NCBI GenBank assembly: GCA_002369495.1
Contig: DFFD01000202.1
Coordinates: 1-12,424 of the forward strand
Direction: 5' to 3'
From: Lachnospiraceae bacterium UBA3785
GTDB lineage: Bacteria > Bacillota > Clostridia > Lachnospirales > Lachnospiraceae
DNA length: 12,424 nt
A model generated the notes under the pieces. That model was given only the letters and a program-made list of their open reading frames with translations. It made no database searches and was not told the origin of the DNA. Of this stretch, positions 1 through 6,987 are shown piece by piece. The translations under genes and the position numbers were made by a program. The number at the start of each line of letters is the position of its first letter. The first letter of the stretch is position 1.

Positions 1-803
1 ACCTTCTCCGGGCAGAACGTCTCAAAATAGCGATAGCCGACATAGATGTCCTCATGGTAGACGTTGCTCACCGGATCCCCGAAATACGCGGTCGAGGGAT
101 AATCCGCGATATCCCGCGCGATCGTATCCGGGAGCCGCCCGCTCGGGGACTCCTTGCCGGAGAGGATGTCCGCGACGCCGAGGCACCCTGCCTCGCCGCC
201 CTGCCAGATGATGAGGACCGCGGAGGGCCTGTAAGCCTCGACCCACTTCATGTCGATGATATTCGAGATATTGAGGAGGACGACGCTCTTTTTAAAGGCG
301 CCGCAGACCTTCCCGAGCATCTCCTCCTCCTCCTTCGTGAGCAGGTAGCTGCCGGGCTCCGCCGCGTTGTCGTGGTCCTCGCCGGCCGTCCGGCCGAGCA
401 CGATCACCGCGGTATCGGACTCCGCCGCAGCCTTCGCGACGAACTCGTCCGGGAGAGGCATTTCCTCCTGGAACCAGGGCTCGGTGCCCCAGCCCTTGCC
501 GGCGTCGTAGGGATGCGAAACAAGCCAGGTGCGGTAGGCCTCGTCGACCTCGCCGTTCAGTTCATAGAGACCGTCCGCCGCGAGGATCTCCGGGATGTCG
601 ACGACATGCTTTACATTGACCATGCCGCCCGAGCCGGTGCCGCTCTTATAATAATTGTAGGAAGCGCGGCCGAAGAGCGCAATTTTCTCGCCTTTTCTGA
701 GGGGCAGGGCGCGGTTTTCATTTTCAAGAAGAACGCAGCCTTCCGCAGCGACGCGGGCTGCAAGCTCCGTGAAGCGCTCATAACTGAATACGGTTTCACT
801 CAT
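1..803 (-). CDS. Glycoside hydrolase family 3, reversed-domain beta-glucosidase type (3' part outside window)
   Basis: Only the first 267 codons are present; the reading frame is open to the left edge. The visible part matches the GH3 C-terminal (alpha/beta sandwich) domain, yet it begins at residue 1. This is the reversed GH3 layout (C domain first, then the TIM barrel) known from Ruminococcus, Butyrivibrio and other Clostridia. Visible landmarks are AAEGCVLLEN near residues 19-28, a glycine/serine-rich loop GSGTGSGG-like near 55-62, VLGRTAGEDHDN near 148-159, and IIWQGGEAG followed by SGKESPSGRLPDT near 211-240. Enzymes of this type remove terminal beta-linked glucose (or xylose) from oligosaccharides. 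There is no signal peptide, so it should be cytoplasmic. The ATG at 803 has GGAGG at 813-817 and overlaps the yesL stop by 8 bases, which suggests translational coupling. The nucleophile Asp would lie in the missing part. Exact sugar specificity cannot be read. Confidence 0.9.
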   Translation of the reverse strand, partial: MSETVFSYERFTELAARVAAEGCVLLENENRALPLRKGEKIALFGRASYNYYKSGTGSGGMVNVKHVVDIPEILAADGLYELNGEVDEAYRTWLVSHPYDAGKGWGTEPWFQEEMPLPDEFVAKAAAESDTAVIVLGRTAGEDHDNAAEPGSYLLTKEEEEMLGKVCGAFKKSVVLLNISNIIDMKWVEAYRPSAVLIIWQGGEAGCLGVADILSGKESPSGRLPDTIARDIADYPSTAYFGDPVSNVYHEDIYVGYRYFETFCPEK

Positions 804-1419
804 CTTTCTTGTCCTCCAGTTTTTCGAAAATCGGCCCGTACAGCTTCGCGCACAGATACGCGGGACCCGTCAGGCAGAAACATATATAGAGCGGCACACC
901 CTGCGGGATCAGCCACATGACGAGCGCCGCGCCAAGCACGATGAAAAGCATCCCGAGCGTCCTCGGGAAGAACCCGACCGCGAGGACCAGCGAGTTTGTA
1001 AGCGTCTTCCCGAACGTGTTCTCGTAGCGGGAGACAAGCGGAAACGCGTAGAGGAAAATGACAACAACAAGCACCGCCGCCGCGTACTGCACGATCCTGA
1101 AAACAATCGGAAAGACCGTCAGCGCGGCATGCGCCAGGTAAATGCCGCCGAACACGACGCCTCCGGTAAGGAGAAAGAAGAGCCAGACCGGCGTCGCCTG
1201 CTTAAAATTCTTCCGGAAAGCCTCCCAGAACGGTCCCCACACGTAGCTCTCCTCGTTGCGCGAGAGCGCCAGAAGGAGCGTATGCATGGCGGAGAGCGCT
1301 GCGCCGGCCGTCACGACCGGGAGGCAGCAAAGAAGCGTCAGGATATTTAATTTAAGAAGAAAAGTGAGCCGGTTCAGAAGGTCCATAAACGGCGAATCCG
1401 GTGCAAATACATTGCTCAT
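796..1419 (-). CDS. yesL: YesL family (DUF624) integral membrane protein
   Basis: A 207-residue protein with about five hydrophobic segments (near residues 19-45, 76-96, 105-130, 143-165 and 168-190). The opening, with FMDLLNRLTFLLKLNILTLL and then CCLPVVTAGAALSAMHT, is typical of the DUF624/YesL family. These proteins are routinely found beside LplABC-type sugar transporters and YesM/YesN systems in Firmicutes; their molecular role is not established. AGAGGA at 1426-1431 serves as ribosome binding site six bases before the ATG. The gene follows a hairpin downstream of the solute-binding protein gene, so its expression probably depends on read-through of that hairpin. Its last eight bases overlap the GH3 start. 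Family assignment is firm; function remains unknown. Confidence 0.88.
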   Translation of the reverse strand: MSNVFAPDSPFMDLLNRLTFLLKLNILTLLCCLPVVTAGAALSAMHTLLLALSRNEESYVWGPFWEAFRKNFKQATPVWLFFLLTGGVVFGGIYLAHAALTVFPIVFRIVQYAAAVLVVVIFLYAFPLVSRYENTFGKTLTNSLVLAVGFFPRTLGMLFIVLGAALVMWLIPQGVPLYICFCLTGPAYLCAKLYGPIFEKLEDKKDE

Positions 1420-1443
1420 AGGCGGTCCTCTCGCTTTTTAAAA

Positions 1444-1468
1444 GTGCCGGGCCTTAAGGGCCCGGCAC
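1444..1468 (-). terminator. GC-rich hairpin with short T run, probable leaky terminator/attenuator
   Basis: A perfect 10-bp inverted repeat (arms 1444-1453 and 1459-1468, five-base loop). On the minus strand it is followed by only four T residues and then A residues (1443 to 1435). It sits 37 bases after the stop of the sugar-binding lipoprotein gene and 25 bases before the start of yesL. The short T run argues for partial termination, or for a 3' stabilising structure for the binding-protein message, rather than a full stop. Confidence 0.65.
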
Positions 1469-1505
1469 ATATACTTTATTACATTTTCAGCTGTTCGTCA
1501 AGCAA

Positions 1506-3011
1506 TCAGCCAAGGGATGCGCGATACTCGTCGAGCTGCTTCTGGCACTCTTCGAGAACCTTCTCGATGCCTGCTTCGATCAGCTTCTGCTTGTACTCGG
1601 CAAGGCCTTCCACCGGATCGGTGTAGCCGAGCTCGAGCGGCCAGCCGTACTGCTGACGGGCGTTCTGGCAGGCAGCGATCTCAGTCGTGATGTTGGTCGT
1701 GTCAAGGACAAAGCCGGTGTATTTCTCGATGCCGACGCCATCCTGGATCTCATCTTCCCACTCGGCGCGGACCGTGTCATAGGACTCCGGAACGCCGGCC
1801 TGGTTGCGGTTCAGTTCGAAGGTACGGGCTGCCCACATAGCGGAAGTGCTGTAAAGGTCGGAGTCAAGGATCGTGAACTGGCCTTCCTCGTTGAGCTCGT
1901 AGGTGGTGCCGAGGACGCCGTAGTACAGGGCATCATAGACTTCCTGGTCGGTCGTGAGCAGGTTCCAGAACTGAAGCGCGCGCTCCGGGTTCTTGGAAGT
2001 GTTGGAGATGACCATGCAGTCCTGGGTGAACGGAAGGTGGGCGATCTCAGAGGTCATAACGCCGTACTTGAAATCCCATTCCGGATGAAGGACCGTGTAG
2101 CCGGACCATGTGTCGATGTTGTGGAAGCGGATAGCGGCCTTGCCGTTCTGGGTCTTGGAAGTGTCGGTGTCGGAGAGGGCGGATTTGGACCAGAAGCCCT
2201 TCTCGCCGAAGCGGTAGCACATCTGATAGAAATCAGCGATCGTCGGATCGTCATAGAGCGCGAAGACCTTCGGCTCTTCCTCGGACGGATCGTAGAAGAT
2301 GTAGCGGTTGCCGGAGTCGATCTCATAGTTGCCGGCCATTCTCTCCCAGACGAGGGACATCTCCGGGCCGGAAGCGCTCTCATCGATGACTTCCATCTCC
2401 GGATGGTTCTCCTTCAGCCAGTCGCCGAACTGCTCGATCTCTTCCCAGGTGTCGATATCATCGGTCATGCCTGCCTCTGCAGCCAGGTCGCCGCGGTAGA
2501 TCGCGCCGTAGGTGATGTAGGTCGGAAGCAGAGTCGGAACCGCGTAGATGTGGCCGTCGATCGTGGCCTGCTTCAGAGCGGTCTCAGACTGCATCGCGTA
2601 GTTGTCCGGAGCGTACTTCGGAAGCATCTCGTCGAGGGGCATGAAAGCGCCGCGGCGGGCCAGGTTCGCGAAGTTCAGCCATGTTGCGCAGTAAGCCATG
2701 TCAAAGACTTCGCCCGAGGAGAAGAGGAGCGGATACTTGTTGGCATATTCTGCCCAGCCGATCCAGTTGATGGTGATGGTGGTGTTCATTTTCTCCTTGA
2801 GGAGCTTGTTGAGGTTCTCGTCGACGGTGTCCTGGCCGGCCGGACGGTCGGAGACGACATACATGACGAGGTTGACTTCCTTCGAGCCGTCATCGGCCGA
2901 AGTCTCTCCGCCTGACGCCGAGCCGCCGGACGATGACCCGCCGCCGCAGCCTGCGAGCATGCCGAGCGCCATGGTCATGGTGAGAAGCGCTGCAAGAATT
3001 CTCTTTTTCAT
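1506..3011 (-). CDS. Extracellular sugar-binding lipoprotein of ABC transporter (LplA-like, family 1 type)
   Basis: A 501-residue lipoprotein. Residues 1-21 form a signal peptide (MKKRILAALL start, lipobox LAGC with Cys22), followed by a glycine/serine-rich linker to about residue 45 and then the binding domain (about 48-500). The size and motifs such as VNLVMYVVSDRP, TINWIGWAEYANKYPLLFSS and RALQFWNLLTTDQEVYDALY fit the large LplA-type oligosaccharide-binding proteins that partner LplB/LplC permeases. It should be anchored to the outer face of the membrane and hand substrate to the two permeases encoded just upstream. The start is secured by AAGGAGG at 3020-3027. The gene is bracketed by two GC-rich hairpins (3041-3060 and 1444-1468), as often seen when the binding protein is made in excess over the permeases. 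The ligand cannot be deduced; beta-gluco-oligosaccharides are suggested only by the neighbouring hydrolases. Confidence 0.92.
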   Translation of the reverse strand: MKKRILAALLTMTMALGMLAGCGGGSSSGGSASGGETSADDGSKEVNLVMYVVSDRPAGQDTVDENLNKLLKEKMNTTITINWIGWAEYANKYPLLFSSGEVFDMAYCATWLNFANLARRGAFMPLDEMLPKYAPDNYAMQSETALKQATIDGHIYAVPTLLPTYITYGAIYRGDLAAEAGMTDDIDTWEEIEQFGDWLKENHPEMEVIDESASGPEMSLVWERMAGNYEIDSGNRYIFYDPSEEEPKVFALYDDPTIADFYQMCYRFGEKGFWSKSALSDTDTSKTQNGKAAIRFHNIDTWSGYTVLHPEWDFKYGVMTSEIAHLPFTQDCMVISNTSKNPERALQFWNLLTTDQEVYDALYYGVLGTTYELNEEGQFTILDSDLYSTSAMWAARTFELNRNQAGVPESYDTVRAEWEDEIQDGVGIEKYTGFVLDTTNITTEIAACQNARQQYGWPLELGYTDPVEGLAEYKQKLIEAGIEKVLEECQKQLDEYRASLG

Positions 3012-3040
3012 TTAAGGATCCTCCTTTTTATTTTATCCGG

Positions 3041-3060
3041 CCCCGCCGCATCCGGCGGGG
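3041..3060 (-). other. Intergenic GC-rich hairpin upstream of the binding-protein gene
   Basis: Perfect 8-bp stem (3041-3048 with 3053-3060) and a four-base loop, lying between the lplC stop (3085) and the ribosome binding site of the sugar-binding lipoprotein gene. No T run follows on the minus strand, so it is unlikely to be an intrinsic terminator. It is more consistent with an RNA processing or 5'/3' stabilising element that sets the ratio of binding protein to permease. Confidence 0.6.
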
Positions 3061-3084
3061 CAGATTATACAGTTGTGAGAGTGA

Positions 3085-4002
3085 TCAGCCCTTGACGGAA
3101 CCGATCGTGATGCCCGCGACGAAGTACTTCTGAACGAACGGGTACACGATGACGATCGGGCCGGTCGCGACGACCGCCATGGCCATCTTGAGGGACGAGG
3201 ACGGCAGATCCTGGACGGAGATGCCGGCCTGGGAGGCGATACGGGCGAGCGCCTGGGCCTGCTGCTGGATGCTGTAGAGCATGTACTGCAGCGGGAACTT
3301 TGCGTCGGTGCTCATGTAGAGCATCGCGTTGTACCAGTCGTTCCAGTAGCCGAGGGCCAGGAAGAGGCCGATGGTGGCGAGACCGGACTGCAGGAGCGGC
3401 AGGATGATCGTGAAGAAGATTCGCCACTCGCCGGCGCCGTCCAGCTTCGCCGATTCGATCAGCGCGGCCGGTATGTTGTTGACGAAGGTCCTCATGATCA
3501 GCAGGTAGAAGACGTTGAAGACCATCGGCAGGATGAGCGCCAGATAGCTGTCCTTTAAGTGCAGGTACTGGATGTAGTAAATATAGGTCGAAACCATGCC
3601 GCCGTTGAACAGCGTTGTGAAGTAGAAGAAAAACGACAGCGCGTTCCTGTACTTGAAATCCTTGCGGCTGATGACGTAGGCTGTCAGGGCCGTAAGCAGA
3701 AGGCCGATCGCCACGCCGATGACCGTGATCATGATCGACACGCCGTAAGCGCGGATGATGCGCTCAGGAGTCTTGAAAATGATCTTGTAGGCTTCCACCG
3801 AGAACTCGCCCGGGATCAGGCCGTAGCCGTGGAAGCGGATCCAGTTCTCAGCCGTGAACGAGCCCGATACGAGCATGATGAACGGGATCAGGCAGATGAT
3901 CGCCATGAGCGCCACCACCACGTAGCAGATCACGTAGAAGACCTTGGAGGAGGTGGAAAGCTTGATTTTCTTCGGAGCAATGATTTCTTTTTCTTTTGCC
4001 AT
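3085..4002 (-). CDS. lplC: Sugar ABC transporter permease, LplC/YtcP type
   Basis: A 305-residue inner membrane permease of the MalG-like branch (binding-protein-dependent transport systems). It has a hydrophilic lysine-rich N-terminus, a first membrane segment near residues 22-46, and further segments around 90-110, 120-145, 155-175, 200-225 and 275-290. The cytoplasmic EAA loop that contacts the ATPase is visible as ESAKLDGAGEWRIFFTIILP near residues 182-201. The ending (VQKYFVAGITIGSVKG) is characteristic of LplC/YtcP proteins. AAGGAGGAG sits at 4010-4018 just before the ATG, 18 bases after the lplB stop, so the two permeases are cotranscribed. They form the channel that receives sugar from the lipoprotein encoded downstream. 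No ATPase gene is in the window. Confidence 0.93.
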   Translation of the reverse strand: MAKEKEIIAPKKIKLSTSSKVFYVICYVVVALMAIICLIPFIMLVSGSFTAENWIRFHGYGLIPGEFSVEAYKIIFKTPERIIRAYGVSIMITVIGVAIGLLLTALTAYVISRKDFKYRNALSFFFYFTTLFNGGMVSTYIYYIQYLHLKDSYLALILPMVFNVFYLLIMRTFVNNIPAALIESAKLDGAGEWRIFFTIILPLLQSGLATIGLFLALGYWNDWYNAMLYMSTDAKFPLQYMLYSIQQQAQALARIASQAGISVQDLPSSSLKMAMAVVATGPIVIVYPFVQKYFVAGITIGSVKG

Positions 4003-4020
4003 GATAATCTCCTCCTTCCC

Positions 4021-4944
4021 TTAGAACAGTGCGTACTCTTCGTCGATGCGCTTGACGATCGCGTTGACAACCATGATGATGACGAAGCAGAGGACCGACT
4101 GGTAGAAGGTGGCCGCTGCCGTCATGCCGATATCCGGGTTCGTGAGCAGCGACCGGAAGACGTAGGTGTCGATAACGTCGGTCGCGTTGAAGAGCTGGCC
4201 GTTGTTGCCGATAATCTGGTAGAACATCTCAAAGTCGCCGCGGAGAATTCGGCCGACCTGAAGCAGGATCATGGTGACGAGCGTCGGACGGATGGACGGA
4301 AGCGTGATGTAGCGGATCCGCTGGAAGATCGTCGCGCCGTCGATGGCCGCCGCTTCATTGATCTCGCCGTCAACGCCGGTGATAGCCGCGATGTAGATGA
4401 CCGAGTTGTAGCCGGTCCATTTCCAGGCGTTGAATGCGCAGATGATAAACGGCCAGGCTGCCGGGATGCCGTACATGTTGATCGGATCGCGGCCGAGAGC
4501 CTTCAGGATACCGTTCAGCATGCCCGTCTCATAGTTGAAGAGGTTGTAGACGAAGACACCGACAACGACCCAGGAGATGAAGTACGGCAGAAGGATGATG
4601 GACTGGGTGAGCTTCTTGAACCACATGCGGTTGATCTCGGTGATGAAGATCGCGATGATGACCGCGAGAAGCTGCGAAGTGATCAGGTTCAGCAGGTTGT
4701 AGAGGATCGTGTTCCTCGTGATCAGCCAGCCTGTTCCCGAGGCGAAAAGATAGCGAAAGTTGTCGAGGCCGTTAAACTTGCTCCCGAAAACGCCGAGGTC
4801 AAACCGGTAGCTTTTGAATGCGAGGATCAGTCCCGTCATCGGGATGTACTGCATGACAAAAACCAGGATGAACGCAGGCGCGGCCATTGCAAAAAGAGCT
4901 TTGTTCTTCTTGAACTCTTCCGCAAAGTTACGAAAATGCTGCAT
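4021..4944 (-). CDS. lplB: Sugar ABC transporter permease, LplB type
   Basis: A 307-residue permease of the LplB branch with a short lysine-rich cytoplasmic N-terminus, a first membrane segment near 18-40 (FAMAAPAFILVFVMQYIPMT), and the LplB-type stretch YRFDLGVFGSKFNGLDNFRY near 46-65. The EAA loop is visible as EAAAIDGATIFQRIRYITLP near 209-228. It should pair with LplC as the membrane channel. The frame stays open upstream to an ATG at 5046, but that reading would run through the promoter (5008-5036). The ATG at 4944, with AGGGGG at 4952-4957, is therefore chosen. It is the first gene of the transporter transcription unit and is separated from yesM by 164 bases. Confidence 0.93.
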   Translation of the reverse strand: MQHFRNFAEEFKKNKALFAMAAPAFILVFVMQYIPMTGLILAFKSYRFDLGVFGSKFNGLDNFRYLFASGTGWLITRNTILYNLLNLITSQLLAVIIAIFITEINRMWFKKLTQSIILLPYFISWVVVGVFVYNLFNYETGMLNGILKALGRDPINMYGIPAAWPFIICAFNAWKWTGYNSVIYIAAITGVDGEINEAAAIDGATIFQRIRYITLPSIRPTLVTMILLQVGRILRGDFEMFYQIIGNNGQLFNATDVIDTYVFRSLLTNPDIGMTAAATFYQSVLCFVIIMVVNAIVKRIDEEYALF

Positions 4945-5007
4945 ATGGATTCCCCCTGTCCTTTTAGATTCGGCTCCGGCAGACGATCCTCCGGATACCT
5001 GGCTAAC

Positions 5008-5036
5008 ATTATAACAAGCGGGTTTGTCCTTATCAA
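5008..5036 (-). promoter_or_regulatory. Sigma-A promoter of the transporter operon
   Basis: On the minus strand the -35 hexamer TTGATA (5031-5036) and the -10 hexamer TATAAT (5008-5013) are separated by exactly 17 bases, a near-consensus sigma-A promoter. Transcription would start near 5000, giving a leader of roughly 55 bases before the lplB ATG. It allows the transporter, yesL and GH3 to be transcribed apart from the regulator genes. No obvious CcpA (cre) site is seen beside it. Confidence 0.82.
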
Positions 5037-5079
5037 TTATGAACATTCTGTGAATGAGGGAAATATTTTTGAAAGAGGG

Positions 5080-5099
5080 GGAAAATTTTTTGATTTTCC
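5080..5099. other. AT-rich inverted repeat between yesM and the transporter promoter
   Basis: Arms of 7 bp (5080-5086 and 5093-5099) around a six-base spacer, starting 10 bases after the yesM stop and 43 bases upstream of the -35 hexamer. It could be a regulator site for the promoter or a weak 3' hairpin of the yesM transcript. It has no T run in the minus direction, so a terminator is doubtful. Confidence 0.35.
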
Positions 5100-5108
5100 G
5101 GCCGGCCT

Positions 5109-6965
5109 CTACCGCTGCGTCTCGCCCTCGATCAGTCTCGCGAGCTCCTCGGGATAGAGCGCCTTCGCGCGGACCCTGGCGATCGTCCCGTGCGGCACGG
5201 CCCTCCTGTACGTGATCCCGTATTCCTCCCCGTAGCAGAGCTTCAGGCGGAAATTGGTGTTCGCGATCCCGTAGCCGTGGCCCTTCGCCTTCGGGTCGTA
5301 GACGACGATCTCCTTCGCGGTCTGCTCGTCCATTCCCTTGCCGTCGTCCTCCGCCTCCACGATGAGGTCTTCATTTTCGGAAAATGCGCGGATCGTGATG
5401 CGGCAGGACGAAATATCCGGATGCTCCGCGATCCCGTGCACGATCGAGTTCTCGACGATCGGCTGCAGCACTGTATTGATGAACCCGTAATGCCGGAGCT
5501 CGTCCGGCACGTCGATCAGGAGGGTGATGGCGCCGTCGTAGTGGACATTTTCAATGCGGATGAAGGCCTCGATGTGGCGCAGCTCGTCCCCGAGGCTGAT
5601 GACGGAGCTCCCCCGGTTCAGGCTCAGGCGGTAGTAGAGCCCGAGGTCCCGGGCGATCTTTGCGACGTTTTCCGCGCCGTAGTCCTTTGCGCCCCAGTTG
5701 ATGAGGTCCAGCGTGTTGTAGAGGAAATGCGGATTGATCTGCGCCTGCAGCGCCCGCATCTCGGCCCGGGTCACATTGCGGCCGAGCTGGTACTCCTCCT
5801 TCATGAGCCGGCGGATCTCCCCGGTCATGAAGTCAAAGTTCCGGTAAAGCTCGTCCAGCTCGTCCCTCGACCCGTATTCGACGTCGGCTCCGACGCGCGC
5901 GTTGACAGCGCCTTCCCCGACATCGATCATCCTGCTGTTCAGGCGCGCGATTCTGCCCGCGTAGTAGCGCGAAAGCTGCACGGAGACAGCGCCGATCGTG
6001 ACGATGAGGCTGAAAAGGGCCAGAAACAGGATGATGAAAATGAACCCATACTGCGCCCTGAAGCGCGAGACCGGGATAAAGCTGACGATCCTTCTGTCGC
6101 TGCCGGAGAAATTATCCGAGACGGCGTAGTATTCGTTCCCGTGAAGACTCACGCCGGTCCAGTCGGGCACATTAAGAAAGCTGATCATATCGGGCATGAA
6201 GAGCGCGGCCGCCTCCTCATCGTCCTCCGTCAGGACCGTGCCGTCCCGGTCAAGGAGGAGCGTGATGTCGCCTTCAAGCGCCGTCGCGCCCTCAAGGGCC
6301 GACCGGAGAAGGCTCTCGCGGATCTGCGCCTTCATGATAAACTGCTTCACGCCGCCGCCGTCCGGTATCGTGAGAAGGGAAAGGCAGGAATAGTAGCTGG
6401 TGGAGAGCGGCGCCGGCCCGGGGTAGGTGGTCTCCTCCAGAAACAGGTAGTACTGCCTGCCCGCGCCGAGGGCGTCCATGATCGCCTCATAGTCGGACCG
6501 GTTCTCCAGGTCCGACAGCGGATAAAAATGGAACCGGTTGTTGGTGTAGCCGATACTGCCGGGCAGGTAGAGGCCGAGGCGGACGTCCTGGTTCTCCACC
6601 TCCAGCCGGCTGAAAGCTATATCAAGGCGCTGAAATTCACGGAAGCTGTCCGCTTCCGTCTCCTTGCTGCCGAAATCCGTCTCCTCCAGGATCGTCCGGA
6701 TCTCCGAGCTCCGCATGCCCTGCTCGAGCACATACTGCATGTTCGCAAGGTAGGCCTCAATCAGCTGCACGCTCTGCCGGCTCTCCTGCGCGACGCTCTC
6801 CTCAAGCTGGCGGCGGTAGCGGTCCTGAAAGAACAGAAAGGAAAAGTCAATGACCAGCACCGCGATCAGGATGACCGGGACAGCGTAGGAAAAGCTCATC
6901 TTCCAGCGCATCGGCAGCCGCCTGAAGCGCTCCGCGATCGCGGAATCCTTCTTAAATATACCCAT
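5109..6965 (-). CDS. yesM: YesM-type sensor histidine kinase
   Basis: A 618-residue membrane sensor kinase. Membrane segment 1 is near residues 25-46. An extracytoplasmic sensing region (about 47-306) of probable Cache type follows, then membrane segment 2 (about 307-328), a HAMP linker (about 331-386), and the kinase core. The phosphoacceptor His413 lies in QINPHFLYNTLDLINW. The ATP-binding domain shows the N box QPIVENSIVHGI, the G1 box DDGKGMD near 540-546 and the G2 box GHGYGIANT near 563-571. Its partner is YesN encoded just upstream. The family senses extracellular sugars, or binding proteins loaded with them. A GTG at 6977 could add four residues, but GAGG at 6972-6975 favours the ATG at 6965. 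The gene lies 22 bases after the yesN stop. Confidence 0.93.
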   Translation of the reverse strand: MGIFKKDSAIAERFRRLPMRWKMSFSYAVPVILIAVLVIDFSFLFFQDRYRRQLEESVAQESRQSVQLIEAYLANMQYVLEQGMRSSEIRTILEETDFGSKETEADSFREFQRLDIAFSRLEVENQDVRLGLYLPGSIGYTNNRFHFYPLSDLENRSDYEAIMDALGAGRQYYLFLEETTYPGPAPLSTSYYSCLSLLTIPDGGGVKQFIMKAQIRESLLRSALEGATALEGDITLLLDRDGTVLTEDDEEAAALFMPDMISFLNVPDWTGVSLHGNEYYAVSDNFSGSDRRIVSFIPVSRFRAQYGFIFIILFLALFSLIVTIGAVSVQLSRYYAGRIARLNSRMIDVGEGAVNARVGADVEYGSRDELDELYRNFDFMTGEIRRLMKEEYQLGRNVTRAEMRALQAQINPHFLYNTLDLINWGAKDYGAENVAKIARDLGLYYRLSLNRGSSVISLGDELRHIEAFIRIENVHYDGAITLLIDVPDELRHYGFINTVLQPIVENSIVHGIAEHPDISSCRITIRAFSENEDLIVEAEDDGKGMDEQTAKEIVVYDPKAKGHGYGIANTNFRLKLCYGEEYGITYRRAVPHGTIARVRAKALYPEELARLIEGETQR

Positions 6966-6987
6966 GCCGCGCCTCACTGCCCGCGTT

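Noticed and set aside
54..920. 288-codon plus-strand open frame opposite the GH3 gene
   Set aside because: It is antisense to well-recognised GH3 motifs and crosses the yesL/GH3 junction; no domain or start signal supports it.
2037..2915. 292-codon plus-strand open frame opposite the binding-protein gene
   Set aside because: Shadow of the clear lipoprotein gene; repetitive Val/Asp/Gly-rich product with no family features.
5097..5106. GGCCGGCC-type palindrome at the end of yesM
   Set aside because: Has no loop and no T run, so it cannot act as a terminator; such GC palindromes arise by chance in GC-rich DNA.
4945..5108. Catabolite repression (cre) site near the transporter promoter, also looked for at 11633-11804
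   Set aside because: No stretch close to the cre consensus was seen by eye in either region.
3559..5157. 532-codon open frame on the plus strand opposite the permease genes
   Set aside because: It lies antisense to two clear permeases and the promoter; its product is a charged, Asp/Arg/Val-rich sequence without motifs, as expected from reading GC-biased codons backwards.
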